Assembly (NCBI GenBank): GCA_003255065.1
Contig: QAOA01003946.1
Location: 467,272-531,271 of the forward strand
Direction of reading: 5' to 3'
DNA length: 64,000 nt
Source of the DNA: Cercis canadensis
Lineage: Eukaryota > Streptophyta > Magnoliopsida > Fabales > Fabaceae
The stretch's first letter is position 1, and each line of letters starts with the position of its first letter. Positions 50,958-63,179 of the stretch are shown here, piece by piece. Under the pieces are notes generated by a model. The model searched no databases. It worked only from the letters and a program-made list of their open reading frames with translations, and was not told the origin of the DNA. The position numbers were made by a program, and so were the translations under genes.

Positions 50958-52516
50958 ATGGAGGCACCAGAGTTCTTCCAGAACAGCTTTTGCTCACAAT
51001 TCCCCTCTGATAACAAACCAACCACCGCCCCTGCCGTTGGCGTTGCCGACCATTTCATCGTTGAGGACCTCCTCGACTTCTCTAACGATGACGCTATCAT
51101 CACCGACGGTGCCTTGGATTCTATTCCCGGCAATTCTGCCGATTCTTCTGTAACCGCCGTTGATAGTTGCATTAATTCCCCGGCGTTTTCAGGGTGCGAC
51201 ACCAATTTTGTCGGCGATATTGGATGCCGGAATTTCCCTGACGGCCATTTCTCCAGTGACCTCTGCGTGCCGGTATATTATTCTTACACACATCAAATAA
51301 CGTGCACAGAGAGAGAGAGAGAGAGAAATGCTATTGCTAGCTAAGCTATCTCCCCCGCCTCCCACTACGTGAAAACATATTCAACATCAATTTGAATTTT
51401 TTTATTAAAAAAAAATTCCTAACGCATAGTCGCATATCCAAGAAATGTAAGAATTGAAATTTCATGGAAACAGAATTAGGTACAACACAATTACTTTCAT
51501 TTTCGGTCCTAATTAATTTTCTTGGCTATATTTTATCGTTTCAATGGGTAGTGTACCATTTACCTTGTAGGTTTTGCAGAGCAAGGGGAATGAATATAAA
51601 TTTCTGTTGATTTTATTCTTTTGCTTTTCAAATTATAGGCTTCCAAAATGCTTTAACTTGTGCACATGAAAGCAGCAGCTGAAGATAAAATGCCCCTGAC
51701 GATAGTAAAAGGAAAGAAAAATAATAATAGTAATTATTATATTTATATATCTCTTTGGGAAAATAAAAGTAATAGGTTGTGTGTGATTGAACTGTGAAAC
51801 AGTGTGATGATGTAGCGGAGCTGGAATGGCTTTCCAATTTCGTGGAGGAATCGTTTTCAAGCGAGGACCTGCAGAAGCTGCAGCTGATATCTGGCATGAA
51901 AGCTCGAACCGACGAAGTATCAGAAAGCCGTGAATTCCAGCCCGAACCGAACCGAAACAGCCCAATATTCAACCGGGAAGTGTCGATTCCGGCCAAGGCT
52001 CGCAGCAAGCGGTCCCGTGGCCCCCCATGCAACTGGACCTCGCGCCTTCTCGTCCTCTCGCCAACCACGTCGTCTTCGGAGCATGACGTCATCATTCCGA
52101 CACCGGGAAAGAAAGCGGGGAAGCCAGCCCCGAGGAAGAAGGAGAGTAGCGACGGTTCTGGCGGAGACGGGCGCAAGTGCCTGCATTGCGCAACAGATAA
52201 GACGCCGCAGTGGCGGACCGGGCCTATGGGCCCTAAAACGCTTTGCAATGCTTGTGGTGTGAGGTACAAGTCGGGCAGATTGGTGCCCGAGTATCGGCCC
52301 GCAGCGAGCCCAACATTCGTGCTGACCAAGCATTCCAATTCGCACCGGAAGGTCCTGGAGCTTCGTCGCCAGAAGGAGGTGCTGAGGGCCCACCAGCAGC
52401 AGCAACAAGAGCAGCAACAGTTTGTGCAACATCAGAACATGATCTTTGATATGCCCAACGGTGACGATTACTTGATCCACCATCACTTGGGCCCCGATTT
52501 CAGGCAGCTCATCTAA
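50958..52516 (+). CDS. GATA12: GATA zinc finger transcription factor, GATA12-like (2 exons)
   Basis: Plant subfamily A GATA factor, a nuclear DNA-binding protein for GATA motifs. Exons 50958-51272 and 51803-52516 join in phase 0 (CCG/TGT) to 1029 nt, 342 residues. The N-terminal part has the acidic [10 protein letters not shown] motif and, across the junction, [18 protein letters not shown], both usual for subfamily A. A basic stretch [11 protein letters not shown] (about 158-168) precedes the single C-X2-C-X18-C-X2-C finger at about 231-256 ([13 protein letters not shown]...[10 protein letters not shown]) followed by VRYKSGRL. The C-terminus has a Q-rich run and ends [17 protein letters not shown], which favours GATA12 or GATA9 over other members. 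The start ATG has a strong context (GCCATGG); an in-frame ATG at 50859 would add 33 hydrophobic residues and is not favoured. Confidence 0.92.
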
Positions 52517-52539
52517 TCTAGTACAGTGCTAGACTAGGA

Positions 52540-52601
52540 AAGCTCCCGTGGAGCTTCGGGTTTGGCTAATTACTAACGAAATTCATTAGAGAATTTCGTT
52601 A
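52540..52601 (+). repeat. Two hairpins in the GATA gene 3' UTR
   Basis: AAGCTCC-CGT-GGAGCTT (52540-52556) forms a 7-bp stem, and TAACGAAATTC-ATTAGA-GAATTTCGTTA (52574-52601) forms a perfect 11-bp stem with a 6-base loop. Both lie within 90 nt after the stop codon, so they would be in the 3' UTR. A possible role in RNA stability or 3' processing is inference. Confidence 0.6.
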
Positions 52602-55600
52602 TTTTTTTTCCTCTCTCTCTATCTAATGATCTTCATAGGGATTAATATTTTTTCCCTAACTTAATTTTGAGTCTTGTAGACTGGTCTAATGTTTCTTTAA
52701 GGCGTTATTTAGGCCAACATTGGCAGACTTGGAACTCAACATTTTCATAATTAATTGAGTTTTTTAATTTAACATTTGTTCATTACTATTTCATCTTTCC
52801 TCCTATTTTTCTTTCAACAAATTATGAGCACAAAAGTATATCAAAATTATGACGGAATATATATATTTTGTTGCGAAAAGAAACAAAAATTAAAATTGGA
52901 GTTCTCAATGGACCAAGCTGTATGCATGCTGATGCAGGGCCAAGTGTTTTTCCTTTTCAACCAAAATACGCAGGTATTAGAATAAGATAGGATAACTAGA
53001 TGTCATATATCTTTATAAGGATTTTTCTTTAATTTGTTTAAAACAAAAACAATGAGCACCGATATCTGACCTACAAAGGTTAAAGGTACTAGAATGAGAT
53101 AGGATACTTAAGCTAAACTTTCGGATAATACGTACCAATATTTAATTTTTTAAATAAGTTTATGCTGGAAAAAAAAAAAAAAAAAATGTGAAACTCATAG
53201 CTATGACATACACAATAGTTCTTGTCAATGTACCTTACTGAATGAAACCTTATTACTTATTCGTATTTTCCAAGGATAAGGTTTTTGGTTTAGGTAAATG
53301 TTCCTGTCTCTTATCTTTCATTCTCTTCTTATGCTTATCTTCTCATTGTAAGATTATCTGTGGATCAATCCTAAAATAGGAAGAAAAAAAAAACTTTGGA
53401 CATCCATCATAATCAATCACCTGTACATCGATATGATTAATACTCAAAATAATTACTAGTTCATGAAAATTGGATTTAGGATACAAGCAAGGTACAAGTG
53501 GGCTTCACCATTTTTTTCTTTTTCGTTTTTAAGTACTACTTTTGATACCTTTTGTGTTCATTACATTCTACCTGTTAATGTCATGAGACAACTTTCAATA
53601 ACCCATTGAAAAATGGAGGAGGATTTGTTTTATTTTTTTAAAAAACGAAGAATAAATATTTTGTAAGCAACATTTCCCATAGAAGATTGTAAATTATTAT
53701 TTTTATTTTTGACAACTCAAATAATAAAATGTTAAGAAAGAAGAAAACAGAGAAAGCAGCAGCAGCAGCAGAAATCTTTAGCAATCCCTGGATGCAGCCA
53801 ACAAGAAGGGTGCATTGCATTAATCCCAAAATTGAATTTGGTAGAGTCAGAATATATAATGATTAAAATAAAATCTACATGAATTTCAGTGAAATTTTTG
53901 TGATTAGTCCGTTAGATAACAGAGTTACAGGGGAATGTTAGTGGAAAGCAAACATGGGAAGTGTGAATAGATTTCTGATAACTTCCATCGTTTTCCGTTT
54001 GTACCCGCAATTCGATTTCCGCGAGTCGGTTCTTAGCTTCTGCTGCTACATACACTGCGGCAACTGCTTCCCTACTTTATTTACGAGTAAAAAATAAAAA
54101 TAGTACTAGTAAATTTGTGACTTACATCACTGTCCCTTTATTTTTCTTAAGAAAATAAAATTATTTTCCTTTCCTTAAGTTTTAACTTTTAAGTGCTTGA
54201 AATTTTATATTTTGATTTTGATGCACGTGAAAAAATTATTCATGCTTCCTCAATCATGTGACTGAAGATGAGTTATCTAAAGCTTTATGTATATGGGGCT
54301 GCTGGGAAAAGGAGAGAAAATTAAAATATTATTTATTTGGCTAAGAATTCAAAGCTATGCCTTACTTCTTTACTAGCCCATGTGATTTTTTTTTTATAAT
54401 TTTTTTTTTTTTTTTGGGTTGGGACCAATGAACTTTAGGGATAGATGAATTTCAGAGATAAATATATAATATATGAGGTGTGTATGTACGATCACAGGCA
54501 ACACAAATCCATAGGGATATTATTTAACAATATTCCAACGTCTTTCCAAGTTAATTGTATTATGATCATAAAATTATTCATCAGCAGATATTATTATATT
54601 TTTTTCTCTGGGAATATCTTGTGTCTCATTATTCAACACTATACAAAGTCTTTTAAAGATATAGGCAGAGAATCAAGAAAAACAATTAATATTAATTAAT
54701 GATGAATTATAAGAGTGAGTAAAAGGTAAGATTGCGGTGGTCACATGACACTCATCCATGGCTTCATGCAGTAGGCAGTGGTTTATGAATTATGATACAT
54801 TACTAATTTACTACCACCGCCCACTACTAATTACTCAACACACCCACTTAGAGCTACCATACTGCATCCTCACAACTCACTCTACCTACATTTCACTGTT
54901 AAATCCTGTACCAAACTTATTTTCTTTCCTTTCTTTCTTTTTATTTTTTTCCTCTGAGATGGGAATATTTCTTCGTCCTCATCACCCATTGATCCTTGAT
55001 ATAATATGGATCATATTATGGCCCGAATAAAACCAATTTGGTTATTTTTTTTGTCAATTCAAGATGTAACATATTGTCATATTCCATCCCATATCATATT
55101 TTATAAGTGTTCATAGAGATTTGAACTTATGAACTCAATAATTTCCTACGTTTCAGTTGACAAAGGAGAAGGAGAAGAGTAGGGCAGAGGAGAAAAATAG
55201 AAGAGTTGATGATTTATTAGAAAGACGAAGTTAGGTAATGGTGTTAGTGTTACTATTATAAGGGTCATATCTTTGACCAAGCCTAAGAAACGTAAGGGAC
55301 ATAGCTTGAATTGAATCCATTCCATGAATGAAAAAAGCAACTCCTTCACCAGCTGGGAACAGATATAATTTAATGAATATAGCAACTTGTAATGGTATTA
55401 AATAGGCAGGGCTCCACGTCAATCAACTTTGAATATATTGATAAAGCTCCACTGCATGGGGGATTTATGTGTTTTCCATGTTCAAGAAAAGCTTCCCTTT
55501 CACAATCACTTCAAACTTGGCACCACTTTCTATTAGGAACAAAGAAATCTGTAACGGATGGCTCTCACAGTCACAGATGATGAATAACCTTCCAAAATAA

Positions 55601-56440
55601 TGAAGCAACCTCATTATTTAAACCAGTAATAATAGACTGAAAACTGAAAGGAGACAGAGACTAGAAAGGCTTAGTTAAAGTACCATCCATCCAAAAGGAG
55701 TTACTGGGTCCGAACTCATTTTTAAAACTGCATTTGTGTTTTTACAGAAAGCTTACAGTAAGTATATGAAAAGAAGGTGACAAGACTCGACAGATAAAAA
55801 AGATAGAGTCCCACATGCTAATGTATCGTTATCTTGGAGACATAAGCGCTTCCATCAAGGCTGTTTTTCAGAGAAATCGGAGACATTGTGACACTACTCG
55901 TCAACTTCCTCCACTTTCTCACGTGCACATCATGTTGCCTGAAAATATATTTTCTATATAATTCGATAGCTACTGGATGCTTCGCAAGGTGACCAGACCA
56001 GATGCCTTACCTCCACTCTAATGAAATTGTTTCATTTATACACGGCTTACCTCACCGCTGAATGGTTCTCACTTCTCTGGAATGAAAAATCAATTCCCAA
56101 CTAAACTTATGGATCAAAAGAAAACAAAAAAGCATATGTATTGATTCTACTGCTACGAAATTCAGGAACCAAAGCAGACATAATAGCGAGGCATATGGCC
56201 AAAACAATATTATTCATCATTTGCTAAAGAGATTTGATCTTTATAACAATCAAAACTTAAACTGCAATGCAGAAACGTGTTCTCAGGATCCAATGCAACA
56301 GTTACAGGAAGATGGAAGGATTCTTCCAACTATATACCCGTCATACTGAACTGTCAAACAAACTTAAAACAGTTAACCAAAATGTCATCCCAGCATAGTG
56401 TGATGACTCTATTCCATCAATTCCTGGTCTTCTAAATCTC
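52602..56440. other. Gene-free DNA between GATA and the NFD6-like gene
   Basis: AT-rich spacer with homopolymer runs (A-run near 53170, T-run near 54400). No frame longer than about 90 codons has recognisable similarity. The right end probably contains the 3' UTR of the NFD6-like gene's alternative transcript. Confidence 0.5.
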
Positions 56441-56466
56441 TTATCGAGGTGTGCCGAGACCCATTT
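56441..56466 (-). CDS. Alternative last coding exon of the NFD6-like gene
   Basis: An AG acceptor (TTTCTCAG) at 56467-56468 precedes AAATGGGTCTCGGCACACC, and a TAA stop follows at 56443-56441. If exon 2 is spliced from a GT donor at 58085 (exon end 58086), the frame continues as LTQ-EMGLGTPR and stops, giving 276 nt in all, 91 residues instead of 93. Related small plant proteins have isoforms with similar short endings, as far as I recall. Needs transcript support. Confidence 0.5.
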
Positions 56467-58053
56467 CTGAGAAAAATAGAAAAAGAAAAACATTATATAA
56501 GCACTGAATTACACCAGAAGATCTTCTCTTACAAAAGAATTAATGGCTTAACCAAAAACAATTGATTGGTAGTAGCTACTCACAAATAGCACAACATGAC
56601 TCTACAGTGACACACATAATAATTAATAACGATGTCTTTGACCATAACATGACACAAATTTGTATAAATATTTAATGGTCGAAGGTATAAAACAAACTGA
56701 TAAATATGTAATCAATATGATCTTAAGTGTAAACTAGTTTGCAGCTGCAATGGGTGAAGGACTAAGATGGACAAATATGTTTGGTTTTACATCTTTTTCT
56801 CTTATTTGGTAATGGGAAAGGAAAATCTTACTTGACTTGTTCAAACACATGAATAAAACTTAATTTGAGTTTCAAGCATAACACTGAATTGCATAGGCAG
56901 ATAGGCTAGAAACACATTAGTCCATATGAAATGTTTCCATTTATCTTCTATTCACACTTCAACTTGATTCATCATCTTTCTTATTAATAATTTACACCAA
57001 TGCTATCCGACACAATAAACTTACTGAATTCATTGTAGTTATCCTATAAATCATCATTGAACTTGTGGTTCATCTTCATATATCCTCAGCTCCATACACT
57101 CACTTCTAAGTTCTTAACATGAAATAGTTTTTCTCCGAAAGTATCAAATTGTAAGAAGTAATAGTTGACATAGTGGTGTGACAAACAAAGGTTAGAATTT
57201 CTGGCCTTTGGCAATAGATAGATAGGTAGATGGATGGATGAACTTCAAAGCTTGAAAGCAGAGCATTCACAAAGAATTCATGCCACAAACAAAGATTAAA
57301 TAGTCATCCAAGTTAAAGTGAGATTCCATTGGTTTTGTGTCGTGCACCTCATGATGATAGTCTTAACCTTGACATCCGACTAAACTCCTATCCTACCATT
57401 AAGTGCTTCTTGATTACTTAAAAAGTAGGAAATCTTGGTCTTAACCTAAACAATTAACACATGAAAGCAGCCATGTTTCCAGGCCACTAGCAATCAGTAA
57501 AGCCAATTAGCTAACGTGGAACTTTACAACGGATACCATATTCTGTGGTGGAGAGATCTTACTAGGTTCTCAAGCATAGAAACCTTCAAAATATCTTGTG
57601 CTACTAAATTTAGCGTCTACACCAGTATCGTATATTAGTGCTTACATGAGAAGAGGGCAACGTGAAAGTTTGCAATTACTTGCACATTTAGGAATAAGAA
57701 GAGAAGCTGAAATATTATTCTTAATTCATCTCTTTAAGCAAGAACACCTCAATGTTTAATTTAAGTTTGGATTTTCCCCCCTCTAATTTAATTTCTGTTA
57801 TATGGATATGCATGACTAGGAATCTCTATAGGCCAAGAGTATATGATAATAACATCGTAGGATTTTCCATAAGGCAATTCTAAATAAACATTCACTGCTG
57901 TTTATTTCAAATTATTAAGAATAAGTGAAGCCCAATTTTTGGTTTTTAGTATCAAGGGAAATCAAAGGAGTTGCGCAGAATCTAAGACTAAACCAGAAAA
58001 TATACATTGAGTAGAAGTTGCTTACAGATAACAAATAAAATTATTTTCAGATA

Positions 58054-58466
58054 TCAAACTCCGGGGTTGGCACTGCAGAGCATACCCTGAGTCAACGACC
58101 TCGAGCCTCTTGAATCGATGCCAAGACAAGAGGTGAGGCGAGCTGATGAGACCGCCGAGTGGAGGGGAAGCAGGGATTGCACACAACCAAGTTGAGCAAC
58201 CGACCTGAAATTCGAAATTCTATTAAGTCACAATGAGGAGGGCAACCGGGAAAATCATTTTTTTTATTAAATAAAACAAGAAGAATTTATAGTTGGAAAC
58301 TAGAAATGGGTAGTCAAATGGCGAAATGGACTTGCCTCGAAATTGTAACAGACGAACGAGTGTTGAGAATGAAAGGTGAGGACTTTGGCTTAATCGTCGG
58401 TTTGGTAATGGTGGATTTAAAGAGAGAGATAGCTGGTTGCGAAATAGATCTATAACGGGACGCCAT
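58054..58466 (-). CDS. NFD6-like small mitochondrial protein (2 exons)
   Basis: Short nuclear-encoded protein resembling the NUCLEAR FUSION DEFECTIVE 6-like family, thought to act in mitochondria. Exons 58466-58336 and 58204-58054 give 282 nt, 93 residues. The N-terminus MASRYRSISQPAISLFKSTI is Ser/Thr/Arg-rich with almost no acidic residues, consistent with a mitochondrial presequence. The second exon carries the family-like core LGCVQSLLPLHSAVSSARL and the ending QGMLCSANPGV. The intron uses a GC donor (GAG/GCAAGT); the alternative GT four bases inside would shift the frame away from the conserved core. A second 3' exon exists at 56441-56466. The molecular function is not established. Confidence 0.72.
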
Positions 58467-59804
58467 TTCCAACACTGAACAAAAATTGAAAGGGTTAGGG
58501 CTTCAGCTTTCAGAGACAGAGATAGTCAGTCAGTCACACCCAACACTCAACAGAAACCACTGAGCGCAGCTGGGGTTTTACTGGGGTTTTTGCCTTTTTT
58601 TTTTTTTATTATTATTATTATTAGGTGAAGCTAATTGTCTATATTTTCCTTTTTTCTATTTAAATTATGTGAATATTGTATCTCTCTTTTGTACGCAGAA
58701 GTATACTATTGTTTCTTTTCTTGTGTGTTTTCTCCATGTCGTGAAATTGAATTATGAAATGAATAAAATGAATAAAAACGAAGACATTTTTTTTTTTTAA
58801 AAAAATGAACAATGCTGTTATTCCTAGAAAATAAATCCAACAACGGCTGTTTTACTATAATAAAACGTGGCACCAGTTAATCTGCATATATTCTTGAATT
58901 TTCAAACAGCATCCTGATTGTTGAATCCCATGTCAAGTTCTCGATGGAGTATTTTTTGGTGAATTTTTTTTATGTAATTATTTTTGGTGAATTATAGCAA
59001 TTTCCTTTAGAATTCTTTTCTCATCTAATGTTTCATGTAATTTCTCCTATCAAATGCATTCCACAATACTAATAAATAAATAAAAATAAAATAAAATAGA
59101 AAAATACTGGAATTTTTTTTTTTATTTTTTAAATTAAGAATGTAAATAGCACTACAATTTTAGCTAACTCCAATTATATCCCAAGTTCTCCATATCCTTT
59201 GTTTTTATTATTTCGATGAAAGACGTTAGATTGAGGTCTAATAAAGTTAACATTCCAGTGTAATTTCATAGTTTAAGGAAGTTGTAAAAGAGGCTCAAGG
59301 TTGTCTAATCGATACAGAAGTTGTCCACGATGAACCGGGAAAAGAAAAAAAAACAAAAAAGAAAAGAAAGAAATATCGCAAAATGTAGATACATGCGAAT
59401 ACAAATTACAAGGCAATTGCCAATTTGCCACCCTAAAAAAATGTACATGAAAATAGCGTCAAGAAAGTTAAGGCACAAAAATAAAGAGTTCCCATGGAGC
59501 TAATCCGAAAGTCTGAGTTGACACTGAGTAACAGGAAAACACTACGCTTGTAGATCTCGATGGCAACAAATCAGTAAAGGAAGTAAATTGTTCAGAAACA
59601 AGTTTGAGAGTAAAGAAAGTAAGGAGATAGCGAGTGTGTCCTTGGAAAAGGAAAATTGATAGGCCAAGGGCGATTGAATGGTATGACGTATGAGGCAGCT
59701 TAGCCATGTTGCATGGGCCACAAGAAATGGCAGATAAAGTTGCAGACTGTATAACAGCATAGCTTGAGTGATTTATCACATTAGGCCTTGTTCCTTCAAT
59801 AGAG
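58467..59804. other. Spacer between PTH2 and the NFD6-like gene
   Basis: Holds the promoter of the NFD6-like gene and the 3' UTR of PTH2, both on the minus strand. It includes several T-runs and an ATT microsatellite at about 58608-58622. ORFs at 59468-59779 lie in the presumed PTH2 3' UTR and show no domain. Confidence 0.5.
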
Positions 59805-62800
59805 TCACAGCAGGGACAACTTCCCAGTCACCGAATCCACGGATGTTTTTGGTCCTAATCAAATTCAGCAATAAATGTAAATGCAGTGTGTAATAAAGCA
59901 GGAGATTATGTCTTAAACCAGTATGACAAAAGCTTTCACGGGAGGAGCAATTTAGGTGGATATCAGCATCCAAATCCTAGGTAGTACTATTCAATTGTTC
60001 GGTTATTTTGATATTCTTACTGAATATCATGCTTTTGGTCACACATGAATGTAAGAAGCAAAATACTATTCAATAGCAATTGGCAAGAAGCATACCAGGT
60101 CCAATGGCAAGTACAGTCTTCGATCCTGCCGAAACCTGAGAAAAATGTTTCAGCTATAATAATAACATAAACAGTGACAAACAACTTCTGACGATGATAG
60201 AAAATAACGAGAACAACAATTCACTTTTGGAAACAAGGTGATATAATTTTGAACCACAAATGACCTAAACTGTAGATCCAAAATAAAAATCTAAACTAAA
60301 ATGTCCCAAAGTTTTTCTATTTCAGCTGGAAAGTAATATATGCAAGTTTAGTTGAGTGACTAACACATTCACATTCGCTCAATTAAGAGGTTCTCTAGGA
60401 CCAAACCGTAGACCCAACAATAATTTCTGCACTAAACACCATACCTGCACTGATAATTTAATTAGTTGCAAATAAACAGTCACCTCAAATTGCTGTTACT
60501 CAAAGCCAAGTGCCTGAGATTCAGGGGCCTTACCACAGTTCCATAGTTCTAGAGTAAGGATCATTCTTTTACATGACAGAATCAATATAAGCTCCTTAAA
60601 GCTGTCAAAGACTTTGCTTTTATTGAGGGGAATGAGGGAAAAGGAGTGGGTGTACTCTCTTTCAATTCACATTTTTTCTAGGAGAGTATGGGGAAATTAG
60701 GAGATCGTAATTAACCCCCAAGTCCACCCAAAGCCCAATTTCTTTTAGTTCCCTCAAATTGGGAGTTTTTAAAACTAACATATCCCTCACTTTCTTTTCC
60801 CATATCTAATGTCAGACATCTAAACATTTATCCCCTCTTATTCTAATCCTTCTTCTTTCCCATATGCCATCGCTTTCCTTTTCCCCCAAAGCTCCCAAAG
60901 CGAAAGTACAAGTATCTCTTGTTTACAATCATTCCCTTTTCTTCTACCTCTGAGAGGCTATGAGGTAATGAAACTCAATCCTCCAACTGCAATATTTTGC
61001 ACGTATGGGAAGACCAACTATTTGAAATTTCACATGAAGTTTGTTACTAGGTACCACCTGCGTACTAGGTTAGGTAGTTTTAGGTGATACAATATATTTC
61101 ATTATCATGCCATATATAATGTATTACCTGTGTTCGTCCAGCATCAGCAACAACAAAAGTAGGAAGGCCAATACTCTCAGCCACTTCCCTGAGCTTATTC
61201 CTGATTAAAAATGAAGTAACGGGTACAGTTACCAGAGTGTCAACTGAAATTACAGTATTCACAATGAAATCATCTGCTTACATTTCTTGTTGATTCTTAC
61301 AAGTCAGAACAATTTTGGGTTGGCCACAGTGTTCCCAATGTCTTAGAAGAGAACGGTCGCTGCAAAAATTCTTAGTGTCAGAGTTTTAATACTATATACC
61401 AATAAAAAGAACAAAGAATATAATGGACTAGGCATTGGCTGAATGCACTTTATCGTTGATGACACTGATATCATGGCTATAAAATGTAGTATAACCACCC
61501 TGGTTGAATGATTTTATCCCCACATGTAGGTTGAGAAGTTTCAAAAATAAACAGCAGGTATGCTTCCCATTTGATTTTCTCTCCTTTCCCCCCGGCACCC
61601 CCTCCCAGAGCAGCCGTGATAAAGAAGGCCATCATATAGTAGCCAGTAGCCACATATATCATGTCCAACAGGTAACAAAGTGTGGTATTACAGCTTGAAA
61701 GTTCAACATTTACAAGTCATGCTAACTGATTTTTTTTATTCTTTTTTTAGCCTTTCTGGGCAGGGGATGTTATGGATGGGAATAGACAGAAGGGGCTACC
61801 AGACAGAAAACACTTATATTAGCACAAAAATACCTTTGCATTAGTTTCGCATACATGCTAGTGGCAGCATCTGCAAAGATAGTAAATGACTAGGGATCAA
61901 CTAATAAACTAAAATGAAGTACAAGTCCTCAAAGGTAAAAATGGTTAGGTATCTTACGAGCACATTGGGATGCAACCTTTCCAGTTTTCATCTTCAGGTC
62001 TTGTCTAACAACCAGAACCTGGCACAAGCAGTTGACCAATTGAAATTAGAAATTTCTCAACATCCAGCAATAGAAGTCTTCCTGACAATTATAATAGAAC
62101 TCAATGCATTTCTGAACCAAAACAAGAGTTAGATTAAATTAGCTATTGAATATCAACACACACACAGAAACCGAGAAGTTTTTCTAAATGGACAGGTTCA
62201 AATAAGAAAGGGGGAGGAAAACATTAAAAGAAGTTTAAAACTCTGTATAGCAGCTATCCAGGTGATTTTTATACTACAGAAGTAGCTTCAGTGCATAAGC
62301 ACCAAAAGGTTTCCTTCTCAATGAGCTAAGGACAGCAAAGCTACCAGTTTAATCTTGGTAATAAAACCAAAACACTAGAATGCCTTAAATACATTGCAAA
62401 ATTCATCTACCAGAGGAGAATGAGAACTATTGAATATAAATGTAAATGTAAAGATAACGACTCCCCCAAAATGAAAAATTGATGATAAAATGAATTCACA
62501 AACTTATAGACAAACCATTTTAAGCTCTTGGTCACCATTGCTCGACACTGACAGTTGTTGGAGCTTGTCCGATGAGAACAAATTCTTCGTCGAGTGATTC
62601 TTATTGGGCTTTGATAAATCCAACAATAACCCAAGAATGAAACCTATAACAAGACCTGGAACGAAGTTCTCTGGCCTGAAACTTACTCCTAACCATTCTC
62701 TTTCTTGCTTTTGTTGCTGCGAACACATACCAAAAGCAATATTGCTTAGGCAACAGACAAAAAAACAAAGATAATAAAGAACCAATGAAGACATGACTAA

Positions 62801-63179
62801 GCAGCATAGTGGAGAAACGAATGTCATATTATAAAAGCCCCAGAGAATTATAAATAAATTTTCGGCTTCTTCAATTTATCAGCAGCAAAAAAGAGAGGCT
62901 GATAGACATTTGATTTGAGAAAGAAGCACTTTTCGGCTGCTAAAAAGTAATTAGAAGCTAATGAATTTCGCTTTTTTAATACGCAGATATAATAAGAAAC
63001 CAAAAATTCTGGATTCAAGAGACTGCCACGCTAATATAATTAAGCCTCTGCTAGAGCCTACAAGTTATTTGGCCGAGTTGTAAAGGAAGGCGTCGAAGAA
63101 AATCTTTGAATAAGAGATAAGCTGAGATAGAATTTACCTGGTCTCGAGGCTGGCTGGCTTTTAAGAAGGAAAGGACCAT
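59805..63179 (-). CDS. PTH2: Peptidyl-tRNA hydrolase 2, membrane-anchored (8 exons)
   Basis: Hydrolyses peptidyl-tRNA released from stalled ribosomes. Exons: 63179-63138, 62716-62516, 62018-61958, 61870-61834, 61359-61282, 61200-61128, 60135-60096, 59854-59805; they join in phase to 582 nt, 193 residues. Residues about 33-50 (VPGLVIGFILGLLLDLS) form an N-terminal membrane anchor, as in the eukaryotic mitochondrial/ER form. The PTH2 domain begins about residue 78 with MVLVVRQDLKMKTGKVASQCA, continues HAATSMYAKLM, WEHCGQPKIVLTCKNQQEM, LPTFVVADAGRTQV and SAGSKTVLAIGPGP, and ends SVDSVTGKLSLL, the usual C-terminus. The conserved Lys, His and Asp of the active region are all present. The next gene on the same strand is the NFD6-like gene 1.3 kb away; no functional link is implied. 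Confidence 0.94.

Noticed and set aside
50513..51010. 165-codon plus-strand frame before and over the GATA start
   Set aside because: It is low-complexity, overlaps the GATA coding sequence in another frame and lacks any domain; it is probably leader sequence.
51628..52486. Long minus-strand frames (236 and 188 codons) opposite GATA exon 2
   Set aside because: They are antisense shadows of the GC-rich GATA coding exon; the plus strand has an unambiguous zinc finger.
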